DNA from: DASTPP01 sp035762175 | Lineage (GTDB): Bacteria > Myxococcota_A > Polyangia > Polyangiales > Polyangiaceae | Assembly: GCA_035762175.1 (NCBI GenBank) | Contig: DASTPP010000098.1 | Span: 1-15,988 of the forward strand | Direction: 5' to 3' | DNA length: 15,988 nt | Notes under the pieces: generated by a model | What the model saw: only the letters and a program-made list of their open reading frames with translations | The model's database searches: none | What the model was told of the DNA's origin: nothing | Translations under genes and position numbers: made by a program | In this document: one piece after another, positions 1 to 6,668 of the stretch | Numbering within the stretch: the first letter of the stretch is position 1 | Layout: every line of letters starts with the position of its first letter

Positions 1-68
1 GAACCTGTTCGGGTGGTCCCCCCGGGCAAGGCCCGGGCAGACGAGCCGGGCATCACCCGAACAGGTTC
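1..68. repeat. Nested inverted repeat (possible hairpin)
   Basis: Two perfect 15-base arms face each other: GAACCTGTTCGGGTG at 1-15 and its exact reverse complement at 54-68. Inside lies a second perfect hairpin, CCCGGGC (21-27), AAG, GCCCGGG (31-37). The whole can fold as a long stem with an inner stem-loop. It could be a terminator of a gene to the left, a structured RNA or the end of a small mobile repeat. The window starts at its first base, so a longer arm cannot be excluded. Confidence 0.6.
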
Positions 69-230
69 GCAAAGGTCATCAGCCTGGGCGGTTCGGCGGC
101 CCGGCGGCCCGGCGGCCGAGCGGTTCGGCGGCCGGGCAGAGCTGGGCGGCGTACCAAGCCCACCTGGCGCACGCTCTAAAGGTGACAGCCCGCGCGCTGG
201 CCAGCCCCAGAGTTTTGGCCCGTTTTCTAA

Positions 231-480
231 TCAAATGAGTAGACCCCCCCCAGGGTACCCTCCCCCGGGCGTACTCAAGTGGTTACAAATGTCCATCTTG
301 CCCCATCATTTCGTAACCACTTGGTTACGACCCCCCATCCCCCCCCTCCCCTGGCGTACTCGATTGAGTAGGCCCCCCCGAGGGTACCCTCCCCCCCTCG
401 TACTCAAGCGACTAGGCCCCCCCCAGGGTACCCTCCCCCGGGCGTACTCAATGGGTTAGGCCACCCCGGGGCCCCCTGCC
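231..480. repeat. C-rich tandem array, ~44-bp period, with a central palindrome
   Basis: Units start with TCAA or TCGA at 231, 275, 360, 404 and 448. The steps are 44, 85 (about two units), 44 and 44. A full unit has a GAGTA- or CTAG-like edge, a run of about seven or eight C, the perfect palindrome AGGGTACCCT, a further C run, GGGCG, then TACTC. The palindrome is exact at 252-261, 381-390 and 425-434. The 318-359 unit has lost it, and 448-480 is a decayed partial copy. The 276-317 section is replaced by a different hairpin sequence. The opposite strand carries many G runs and could form quadruplexes. Units abut with no unique spacers. Confidence 0.8.
276..329. repeat. Competing hairpin arms inside the array
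   Basis: CAAGTGGTTAC (276-286) is exactly complementary to GTAACCACTTG (313-323), across a 26-base loop. CGTAACCA (312-319) also pairs with TGGTTACG (322-329), with only two bases between. The middle arm can therefore pair left or right, but not both. This geometry is seen in attenuators and binding sites with alternative folds, though no function is shown here. Confidence 0.5.
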
Positions 481-530
481 CCGCCCGCGCCCGAACGACG
501 GGGCGCTCGCGCCCGGGCCCCGCGCGTCGT

Positions 531-1068
531 ATGAGCGTGGCCATGCCGACACGACGCGAAGCGATCGTCTCGTTCGCCCCGTTCGCCCTCGCGGCCTGCG
601 GCGGCAGCGCGGCGGCGGGCGGCGCGGGGGCGGGAGGGCGACCGATGGGCCAGCGAACGTACAGCAACCCTTCTTCGTGGGCGCCGCCGCCCGGCTACAC
701 GCACGCGGTGGCGACCGGCGGTGGGCGCTTGCTCTTCGTCTCGGGGCAGGTGCCGCTCGACGCCGCCGGGCAGCTCGTCGGCGGGGCCGACTTCGAGGCG
801 CAGACGAGGCAGGCGTTCGAGAACCTGAAGACGGTGCTCGCGGCCGCCGGCTCCTCGCTCGAGGACGTCGTCAAGATGACGTACTTCGTCGTCGGCCTCG
901 ACGCCGCGAAGGTCGCGAGCCTGCGGGCGATTCGCGAGAGCGTCTTCGCTTCGAAAGAGCGGCGCCCGGCGTCGTCGCTGCTCGGCGTGCAGGCGCTCTT
1001 CCGGGCCGACGTGCTCGTCGAGATCGAGGCGGTGGCCGAGCTGCCGCCCGCGAAGTCGCCGACGTTAG
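531..1068 (+). CDS. Exported RidA/YjgF-family lipoprotein; true 3' end uncertain
   Basis: The N-terminus has a twin-arginine (RR at 8-9), a hydrophobic stretch and a lipobox L-A-A-C (Cys23). This predicts a Tat-type or general signal peptide and lipid anchoring. Residues ~45-172 match the RidA (YjgF/YER057c/UK114) fold: LFVSGQVPLD, a TRQAFENLKTVLAAAG helix, VVKMTYFV, and VLVEIEAVAEL at the end. RidA proper hydrolyses reactive enamines/imines using a conserved Arg in the P-A-R-S context. Here the equivalent stretch reads RPASSLLGV, with Ser in that place, as in Rid subgroups that lack imine deaminase activity. The fold ends near 1047, yet this frame has no stop until 2672, entirely antisense to the FHA gene. 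A TAG in the +1 frame at 1066-1068, immediately before a hairpin, is a plausible true end if one base is in excess. I give that end as the best guess. An alternative start is ATG 543. Confidence 0.7.
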
Positions 1069-1081
1069 GGCGGCTCCGCCC
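1068..1081. terminator. Compact hairpin between convergent RidA-like and FHA genes
   Basis: GGGCGG (1068-1073), CT, CCGCCC (1076-1081) is a perfect six-base-pair stem. It lies between the end of RidA homology and the FHA stop (1134-1136, minus), and directly follows the +1-frame TAG. There is no T tract, so intrinsic termination is uncertain. Position and symmetry suit a bidirectional end signal. Confidence 0.4.
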
Positions 1082-1133
1082 GGACGGGAGCGAGCGGCTG
1101 CCTGCGAGCGCCCCGGGGGCGGCCTCGCGGGCC

Positions 1134-2621
1134 CTACCGGGGCTGCCGGCCGCGGGCGAGCTGCTCGCGGGTGCGGCGGACGCACTCGTCGTCGCCGTCT
1201 TGGGCGCAGAGGTGGAGCAGGGTGCGAAGCTCGGCGGGGCTCGCGCGGCCGGCGCGGACGTGGGCTTCGAGGGCGGAGCGGCTTGCGCTCGGCTCGGCCG
1301 AGCCGGCCGCCGGCGCCTCGGCCGGGGGCTCGTGCTCGACGGGGCGCACCTCGCTGGCGGCCACCGTGCTGGGCGCCGGGGGCTTGGCGCGGGCCGAGGC
1401 GGAGGGCCCCTCGGCGGGGGCGGGGTTCAGCTCGAGCCTCGGGCGCTCGACGCCGGCGACCTGGCCGGCGACCGGGCGCAGCGCCGCGGCGTGCTCGACG
1501 GTGGTGCGCACGACGCCGCGGGCGAGCGCCACGGCCGAGCCCACGGCGGCGATGGCGACGGCGGCCTCGAGGGCGCGGCGGCGCTTGATGACGCGCAGCA
1601 CGCGGTCGCGGCGCATGCCGGTGGGCGTGAGCACCTCGGGGCGCTCGACGGGGACGCGCGCCGGCCGGGGCGTCTGGGTGGGCAGCGACACGGGGCGGGC
1701 CGGCGTCTCGACGGTGAACGAGAGCCGGCGCGAGGGGCGGTCGTGGCTGCGGCCCCGCTGCTTGGGCAGCACGGTGGCCTCGCGCGCGAGCTTGAACGAG
1801 ATGGGCACCGGCGCCGGCGCCGGCAGCGACTTGGGGCCGACCATCTCGACGCGCCCCTCGGGCTCGCTCGTGGGGACCGCCACCTCGGTCGTGATGCTGT
1901 ACATGCCGCTGCGCGAGAAGGGGTCGATGCCGACCGCCTGCGCCGCCTCGAGCGCGCCCTCGGAGATGGCGTGGTCGAAGCGCGGGTCGGGCGCCTGCCC
2001 CCGCTCGAAGTAGCGCAGGAGCGAGACGCCCGCGAGCGCGATGGTGTCGCCGCCCTCGAGCACCTTGCAGGCCATGCGCCGGCCGTTGACGACGATGCCG
2101 CGGTTGCTCTCGTCGACGACCTCGTAGCGCCCGCCCGAGAGCGGGCGCACCTTCGCGTGCATGCCGATGATGCGCTCGTGCAAGAGGCGCACGCTGCACT
2201 CGTCGGCCCGGCCGATCGTGACCACCTCGTTGCGCCGGAAGGTGTACTCGGTGCCCTCGCCCGGGCCGGCGAGCACCCGCAGGCGCGCGGGCGGCACGTA
2301 GTAGGGCCGCGGCGTCGGCACGTTCGTCTGCAGCCCCTCGCGGAAGGTCAGCCGGTAGCCGCCGAGCTGCAGCGCGTCGTCGAAGCCGACGAGCGTCGAG
2401 CCGAGCAGGCGGCAGCCGTTGAAGAACGAGCCGTTCGAGCTGCTCTGGTCGAAATAGCGCCAGCCCTCGCCCTCGCGCTCGAGCCGCCCGTGGTGGCGCG
2501 AGATGTTGAACTGCGCGAGCACGACGTCGTTGTCGGGCGCGCGGCCGAGCGTGCAGCGATCGCCCGAAAGGCGATGAAAGGTCGTCGTCCCTTCGTCGTC
2601 TTCGATTGCCAGGAGCCACAT
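1134..2621 (-). CDS. Tandem FHA-domain membrane protein
   Basis: About 495 residues from ATG 2621. The frame is open further to an ATG at 2690, but the first FHA strand begins just after MWLLAIEDDEG. FHA1 (~20-97) has LGR at 25-27, SRHH at 41-44 and SSNG at 61-64, the usual phosphothreonine-binding loops. FHA2 (~127-207) keeps IGR (136-138) and a VNG (178-180), but the S-R-H loop reads IGMHAK, so phosphopeptide binding by this copy is doubtful. A Pro-rich linker leads to a basic stretch (336-350) and one hydrophobic helix (~351-371). By the positive-inside rule the FHA pair is cytoplasmic. The C-terminal ~120 residues are Ala/Pro-rich and end in a short helical part with two Cys. FHA modules read Ser/Thr-kinase signalling, common in myxobacteria, but no kinase is nearby. 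The partner is unknown. Confidence 0.88.
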   Translation of the reverse strand: MWLLAIEDDEGTTTFHRLSGDRCTLGRAPDNDVVLAQFNISRHHGRLEREGEGWRYFDQSSSNGSFFNGCRLLGSTLVGFDDALQLGGYRLTFREGLQTNVPTPRPYYVPPARLRVLAGPGEGTEYTFRRNEVVTIGRADECSVRLLHERIIGMHAKVRPLSGGRYEVVDESNRGIVVNGRRMACKVLEGGDTIALAGVSLLRYFERGQAPDPRFDHAISEGALEAAQAVGIDPFSRSGMYSITTEVAVPTSEPEGRVEMVGPKSLPAPAPVPISFKLAREATVLPKQRGRSHDRPSRRLSFTVETPARPVSLPTQTPRPARVPVERPEVLTPTGMRRDRVLRVIKRRRALEAAVAIAAVGSAVALARGVVRTTVEHAAALRPVAGQVAGVERPRLELNPAPAEGPSASARAKPPAPSTVAASEVRPVEHEPPAEAPAAGSAEPSASRSALEAHVRAGRASPAELRTLLHLCAQDGDDECVRRTREQLARGRQPR

Positions 2622-3098
2622 GAGACGCGCGCCCGCCGGGCACCCCACTGCGCCCTCGCGACCGCCGTCTAGGCTACGCGCTACCCCCACGCCCTTGCAA
2701 GCATAGCCGAAGACGCCGGCGCGACCAAAATTTGGCTTCCGCCCCCTCCTGCCGGCGCCCCGCCCCCTTCACCGCCCCACGAGGGCGCGCCCCGCCGCTC
2801 ACGTAGGCTTTTCGGGCTCAGGCGCCCCCTCGCCCCCCCGAAAAACCGCCTATGGCGCCGGGCGCGCACGCCCCCCACGCAGCCCCGCGCACGACCCCCC
2901 CGCGGAGCCCCGCGCATGCCCCCGCGGAGCCTCGCGCACGCCCCCCACGCAGCCCCGCGCATGCCCCCCATGCAGCCCCGCGCGCGCGCCCCACGCAGCC
3001 CCGCGTGCCCCTCACGGAGCCCCGCGTGCCCCCCACGCAGCCCCGCGCGCGCAGGCCGACGCCGGGCCCCGCCTGGCGTATGGTCCCTCCACCCTGCC
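2622..3098. other. Divergent spacer between the FHA gene and cutA
   Basis: Both neighbours are transcribed away from this 477-base spacer, so promoters for both should lie here, but none is recognisable. Its right half is the minisatellite at 2868-3050. Frames open through it on both strands encode only Ala-Pro-His-Arg or Gly-Arg-Cys repeats and are best read as repeat artefacts. Confidence 0.6.
2868..3050. repeat. Degenerate minisatellite, ~21-25-bp unit, eight copies
   Basis: The core AGCCCCGCG (once AGCCTCGCG) recurs at 2881, 2906, 2928, 2951, 2974, 2997, 3018 and 3039, with steps of 25, 22, 23, 23, 23, 21 and 21. A typical unit reads CCCCCCACGCAGCCCCGCGC. The variants swap CACGCAG for CGCGGAG or CACGGAG. 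It ends about 50 bases before the cutA start. Confidence 0.8.
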
Positions 3099-3410
3099 AT
3101 GAAGCTCGCCCTCACCAACTGCCCGCCCGACCAGGCCGACCGCATCGCCCGCGCCCTGGTCGAAGAGAGGCTCGCCGCCTGCGTCAACGCCCTGCCCGTC
3201 CGCAGCGTCTACCGCTGGAAGGGCGCCGTCGAGTCCGCCGACGAGATCACGCTCGTCATCAAGGCGCCAGCCGAGGGCATGGACCGCCTGCGGGCGCGGC
3301 TCGTCGAGCTGCACCCCTACGAGCTGCCCGAGTTCGTCGTGCTCGACGTCGACCTCGCCGCCTCGCTGCCCGCGTACGTGGCCTGGGTGCGCGAAGAGGG
3401 CGGCGGCTGA
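3099..3410 (+). CDS. cutA: CutA-family divalent-cation tolerance protein
   Basis: A 103-residue protein, the usual size for CutA1. It begins MKLALTNCPPDQADRIA and has the family signatures in order: ALVEERLAACVN (19-30), S-x-Y-x-W-x-G (36-42, SVYRWKG), a central E (49) with TLVIK, and the hallmark HPYELP (72-77) followed by the V-rich last strand. CutA proteins form very stable ferredoxin-like trimers. They were named for copper tolerance in E. coli, though the biochemical role is still debated. The ATG at 3099 fits the conserved first strand. An ATG at 3080 is out of frame. No strong ribosome-binding site is visible. It lies in the same direction as gloB, 281 bases away, so co-transcription is possible but not shown. 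Confidence 0.93.
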   Translation: MKLALTNCPPDQADRIARALVEERLAACVNALPVRSVYRWKGAVESADEITLVIKAPAEGMDRLRARLVELHPYELPEFVVLDVDLAASLPAYVAWVREEGGG

Positions 3411-3501
3411 GGCGCGGCGGGCCGGCGCTGGCGGGGGGGCGCCGGCGGGGCGCGCGGGGCCCCGCACGGCCCGGTCGCTCGAGGCGCGCGCCATCGGGCG
3501 A

Positions 3502-3600
3502 CGTCGGGGCGCGCGGGGCCCCGGTCCGTGCGAGGGCGCGCCGTCGGGGTGCGCGGGGCCTCGGTCTGCGCGAGGGCGCGCCGTCGGGGCGCGCGGGGCC
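3502..3600. repeat. 40-bp direct repeat in the cutA-gloB spacer
   Basis: CGTCGGGGYGCGCGGGGCC starts at 3502, 3542 and 3582, exactly 40 bases apart. The first two copies continue through a GGTCYGYGCGAGGGCGCGC tail, and the third is cut short. A more diverged copy appears to precede it around 3440-3500. The spacer (3411-3691) holds no other recognisable feature. Confidence 0.75.
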
Positions 3601-3691
3601 GCGGGCGGCGCGCCGGCGCGCGGCGGGGGGCCCCGCCGGGCGGCGGGTGGAGCCGGCGGGCGTTTTGCGCTACGCAAGGGCGCACCCCACC

Positions 3692-4477
3692 ATGCGCGTT
3701 TTGCCCGTCCCCTGCCTGCGCGACAACTACGCTTACCTGATCGAGGGCCGGCGCCCGGGCGAGGCCGTCGTGGTCGATCCGTCCGAGGCGCCGCCGGTGC
3801 TGGCGGCGCTCGAGCGCGAGGGCCTGAGGCTCGCCGGCGTCTGGGCGACGCACCACCACTGGGACCACGTGGGGGGCATCGCCGAGCTCGCGCGCGCGTT
3901 CGAGGGCGTGCCGGTCGTCGCCTACGAGGGCGACCGGGCGCGCATCGAGGGGGCGACCGAGCTCGTCGCCGCGGGCGCGACGTTCGAGGCGCTGGGGCTC
4001 GACGTGCGGGTGTTGCACATCCCCGGGCACACGCTCGGCGCCGTCGCCTACGTGGTGACCGAGGGGGCGGGCGCGCCGCGCGTGTTCACGGGCGACACGC
4101 TCTTCGGCGCCGGCTGCGGGCGCCTCTTCGAGGGCACGCCCGCGCAGATGTACGCCTCGCTGACGGGCACGCTCGGCGCGCTGCCCGACGACGCGCTCGT
4201 CTACTGCGGCCACGAGTACACCGAGGCCAACCTGCGCTTTGCCGCGCACGTCGACGGGGGCAACGCGGCGCTCGCCGAGCGGCGCCGGCGCGTGGCCGAG
4301 GCGCGCGCCGCGGGCGGGCCCTCGGTGCCCTTCACGCTCGGCGAAGATCGGGCGACCAACCCCTTCTTGCGCGCCCACGCGCCGGCCCTGCGCGCCGCGG
4401 TCGGCGCGGGCGACGACCCGGCGGTCGACGAGGTCGAGGTGTTCGCCCGCCTGCGCCGGGCGAAAGACGAATTTTAG
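3692..4477 (+). CDS. gloB: Hydroxyacylglutathione hydrolase (glyoxalase II)
   Basis: A 261-residue metallo-beta-lactamase-fold enzyme of normal length. It hydrolyses S-D-lactoylglutathione to D-lactate and glutathione, the second step of methylglyoxal detoxification in the cytoplasm. The binuclear metal site is complete: THHHWDH at 53-59 supplies His54, His56, Asp58 and His59; PGHT gives His113; GDTLF gives Asp135; CGHEYT gives His174. GCGRLFEGT (141-149) and the C-terminal NPFLR (223-227) and FARLRRAKDEF match the substrate-binding part specific to glyoxalase II, separating it from other MBL hydrolases. ATG 3692 starts directly at the conserved VLPVPCLRDNYAYLI strand. The long open frame upstream is repeat-derived. 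The stop lies 16 bases from the convergent recN stop. Confidence 0.95.
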   Translation: MRVLPVPCLRDNYAYLIEGRRPGEAVVVDPSEAPPVLAALEREGLRLAGVWATHHHWDHVGGIAELARAFEGVPVVAYEGDRARIEGATELVAAGATFEALGLDVRVLHIPGHTLGAVAYVVTEGAGAPRVFTGDTLFGAGCGRLFEGTPAQMYASLTGTLGALPDDALVYCGHEYTEANLRFAAHVDGGNAALAERRRRVAEARAAGGPSVPFTLGEDRATNPFLRAHAPALRAAVGAGDDPAVDEVEVFARLRRAKDEF

Positions 4478-4493
4478 GGCGGCCGCCGGCCGC
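4478..4493. terminator. Bidirectional hairpin filling the gloB/recN gap
   Basis: GCGGCC (4479-4484), GCC, GGCCGC (4488-4493) is a perfect stem. It occupies almost exactly the 16 bases between the gloB TAG (4475-4477) and the recN stop (4494-4496, minus). A TTTTA run lies on the gloB side (4472-4476), giving recN transcripts an A-rich, not U-rich, exit. It would serve as a shared end for both convergent transcripts. Confidence 0.5.
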
Positions 4494-6251
4494 TCAGCCC
4501 GGCGCCGCGGCGCTCTTGGCGGCGGGGCGGGCGTCGCGCAGCATCTCGACGGCGGCGCGGCGGGCGGCGTCGGTGACGGTGGCGCCGCTGATCATGCGGG
4601 CGATCTCTTGCACGCGCTGCTTGCCGCGCACCTCGCCGATCACGCTGCGGGTCACGTCGCCCTCGAGGCCCTTCTCGACGACGAAGTGCGTGTGGGCGAA
4701 GGCGGCGATGGGCGCGAGGTGGGTGATGCAGAGCACCTGCCGGTGCATGGCGACGTCGGCGAGGGCGCGCCCGATGCAGTCGGCGATGGCGCCGCCGACG
4801 CCGGTGTCGACCTCGTCGAAGACGTAGAGGCCGGCGGGGGCGCTGTCGGCGAGCACGCGCTTCAAGGCGAGCAGGGCGCGCGACAGCTCGCCGCCCGAGG
4901 CGACGCGCCGGAGCGGCCGCGGCTCGACGCCGCGGTTCGGGGCGATGAGGAACTCGACCCGGTCGATGCCGTCGCGGCTGAGCCGGGCGCCCTCGAAGGC
5001 GAGCTCGAGCTCGTTCAGCTCGGACGCGGGGTTGTGCGCGAGCGGCGCGACCTCGACGACGATGTTGGCCGAGCCCATGCCGAGGGCGTTGAGCTCGCGG
5101 GTGATGGCCTCGGCGAGGCCGAGCGCGGCCTGCTTGCGCTTGGCCGAGAGGGCGCGGGCGCGCTCGCCGGCGCGGGCGAGCGACTGGCGGTAGGCCTGGC
5201 GCAGCTCGCCGATCTGGGCCTCGGCGCCCGAGAGCGTCTCGAGCTCTTGGCGCAGGCGCGAGGCGGTGGCGATGACGTCCTCGAGGGCCGGGCCGTGCTG
5301 ACGCTTGAGCTTCTCGAGGGCGAAGAGCCGCTCTTCGACGGCCTGCAGCCGGTCGGGGTCGGCCTCGACGCCCTCGGCGTAGCGGCCGAGCGCGCGCGAG
5401 GCCTCGGCGACCTCGACCCGCGCGCCCTCGAGCGACTCGGCGAGGGGCGCGAGCTCGGGGTCGATCGAGGCGGCCTGGCGCAGATCGAGCACCACGCGCC
5501 CGAGCAGATCGAGCACCGTCGACTCGCCCTCGCTGAGCGCGTCGGCGCTGCGGCGGGCGACGTCGAGCAGGCGCGACGAGTGGCGCAGGCGCGCGCGCTC
5601 GGCGAGCAGCCGGTCGTCTTCGCCCGCCTGCGGGGCCACCTCGTCGATCGCGTTGAGCTGAAAGCGCAGGTACGACTCGCGCTCGGCGCGCGTTCTCGCC
5701 GTCTCGGCCGCCTGCCGGGCCCGTCGCACCAGCTCGCGCAGGGCGTCGACCTCGGCGCCGACCCGGTCGCGCTCGGCCTCGAGCCGGGCGAAGGCGTCGA
5801 GGTAGCCGAGGTGGGTCGAGGGGTCGGTCAGCGCCACGCTCTCGTGCTGCGAGGCGATGTCGGCCAGCCAGGGGGCGAGCTGCGAGAGCTCGCCGGCGGT
5901 CGAGAGGCGGCCGTTGATGTACGCCCGGGAGCGACCGCCCTGGGCCACGACGCGGCGCAGCACGAGCTCGTTGCCCCGCAGGGCGCCGAGCGAGGTGAGC
6001 TGCTCGAAGGCGGGGTCGTCGGGGTCGAACTCGAAGAGGGCCTCGACCTCGGCCTCGGGGGCGCCGGGCCGGACGACGTCGGGGCTGGCCCGGCCGCCGA
6101 GCAGCAGGCCGAGGGCGTCGACGACGATGGACTTGCCCGCCCCGGTCTCGCCCGTGAGCACGTTGAGCCCCGAGCCGAGCTGCAGCTCGAGCTGGTCGAT
6201 GAGGACGAAGTTCCGGATGCGAAGGGTGGCGAGCATCGACGGCTCGGGCAT
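4494..6251 (-). CDS. recN: DNA repair protein RecN
   Basis: 585 residues, close to the family norm of ~550-570. RecN is an SMC-like ATPase that acts at double-strand breaks, holding DNA ends for RecA-dependent repair. The N-terminal half-ATPase has LRIRNFVLIDQLEL and Walker A GETGAGKS (34-41). The middle (~155-385) is heptad-rich, Arg/Glu/Leu coiled coil, shorter than in true SMC proteins. The C-terminal half has the ABC signature VASGGELSRALLALK (450-464), Walker B LYVFDEVDTGVGG (475-487) and the ITHLAP switch (509-514). ATG 6251 follows an in-frame stop directly. ATG 6236 (MLATLRIRNF) is an equally good start and closer to family N-termini. No Shine-Dalgarno or LexA-type box is visible upstream. 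It is transcribed divergently from the Fic-like gene. Confidence 0.95.
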   Translation of the reverse strand: MPEPSMLATLRIRNFVLIDQLELQLGSGLNVLTGETGAGKSIVVDALGLLLGGRASPDVVRPGAPEAEVEALFEFDPDDPAFEQLTSLGALRGNELVLRRVVAQGGRSRAYINGRLSTAGELSQLAPWLADIASQHESVALTDPSTHLGYLDAFARLEAERDRVGAEVDALRELVRRARQAAETARTRAERESYLRFQLNAIDEVAPQAGEDDRLLAERARLRHSSRLLDVARRSADALSEGESTVLDLLGRVVLDLRQAASIDPELAPLAESLEGARVEVAEASRALGRYAEGVEADPDRLQAVEERLFALEKLKRQHGPALEDVIATASRLRQELETLSGAEAQIGELRQAYRQSLARAGERARALSAKRKQAALGLAEAITRELNALGMGSANIVVEVAPLAHNPASELNELELAFEGARLSRDGIDRVEFLIAPNRGVEPRPLRRVASGGELSRALLALKRVLADSAPAGLYVFDEVDTGVGGAIADCIGRALADVAMHRQVLCITHLAPIAAFAHTHFVVEKGLEGDVTRSVIGEVRGKQRVQEIARMISGATVTDAARRAAVEMLRDARPAAKSAAAPG

Positions 6252-6668
6252 CTAGCACGGCGCGCCAGAGTCGGGCGCGGGGGTCTGGCGGGGGGGCGTG
6301 AGGAGGGGGCGGTGCGGCGGGGGGTGGGGGCGGTGCGACGGGGGGAGGGGGCGGTAGGACGGGGGGCGCCACCCCGGGCGGGGCACGCGGGCCTTGGGGC
6401 AAAAAAGCGCCCTTTTCGCGGGGGATTCGGCCCCGGCCGGGCGCCGACGGGCGTTGGGGGCAAAGGTAGACGTCAGGCCCCTTGAAGCAAGGGTCGAGAG
6501 GGCGCGTTTTCCTGGTCTATGCTGGGGGGTGTGCCTAAGAATGCCAGGGGGGTGGAAGGTCCCTTGACCAGTCGCATCCGGCTTCACTAAGGTGAAGGTA
6601 GGCGAACGTTTTGTCTTGACGTCGGCCGGGTTGTCCCCCTCGTCCCCCTTGCCCGCTCCACCCCCCCA
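6252..6668. other. Divergent spacer between recN and the Fic-like gene
   Basis: This 417-base stretch must hold promoters for both neighbours. The left part is the G-rich 21-bp repeat (6305-6367). The right part is less GC-rich and has two small perfect hairpins: CCCTTG AAG CAAGGG (6479-6493) and CTTCAC TAAG GTGAAG (6592-6607). TATGCT near 6518 could be a -10 element, but I cannot pair it with a -35. No gene is seen. Confidence 0.5.
6305..6367. repeat. 21-bp G-rich tandem repeat, three copies
   Basis: GGGGGCGGT starts at 6305, 6326 and 6347, exactly 21 bases apart. Each unit continues GCGGCGGGGGGT, GCGACGGGGGGA or AGGACGGGGGGC. The plus strand has many runs of five or six G and could form quadruplexes. 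It lies 54 bases upstream of the recN start. Confidence 0.8.

Larger units (their letters stand above)
1..530. other. Non-coding, repeat-rich spacer upstream of the RidA-like gene
   Basis: I see no convincing gene here. A plus-strand frame is open across 13-459, but its product is low-complexity Pro/Arg/Gly made from repeats. The stretch holds the nested hairpin at 1-68 and a short duplicated GCGGTTCGGCGGCC block near 88 and 120. It also holds the array of about 44-bp period (231-480) and the hairpin arms at 276-329. Any promoter for the gene at 531 must lie in or next to the array. I cannot point to convincing -35/-10 boxes. Confidence 0.6.

Noticed and set aside
13..459. Open frame across the left spacer
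   Set aside because: The product is repeat-derived Pro/Arg/Gly sequence without any domain; it runs through the C-rich array of about 44-bp period.
231..480. CRISPR array
   Set aside because: Units abut directly with no unique spacers of constant length, and there are no cas genes in the window.
2868..3050. CRISPR array or coding repeat
   Set aside because: Unit length varies from 21 to 25 bases with no spacers and no frame kept throughout.
2681..3187. Minus-strand frame with Gly-Arg-Cys repeats
   Set aside because: It is only the translation of the ~23-bp minisatellite and overlaps the cutA start.
2852..3691. Long upstream extension of the gloB frame
   Set aside because: It passes through two repeat arrays and antisense or out-of-frame cutA; glyoxalase II homology begins exactly at ATG 3692.
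4239..6485. 748-residue plus-strand frame antisense to recN
   Set aside because: It is a GC-rich shadow of recN. The recN protein is unmistakable, and this frame shows Gly/Ala/Arg/Val-rich low-complexity sequence.
6516..6530. Promoter -10 element (TATGCT) for the Fic-like gene
   Set aside because: No matching -35 at the right distance could be seen, so it is not listed as a promoter.
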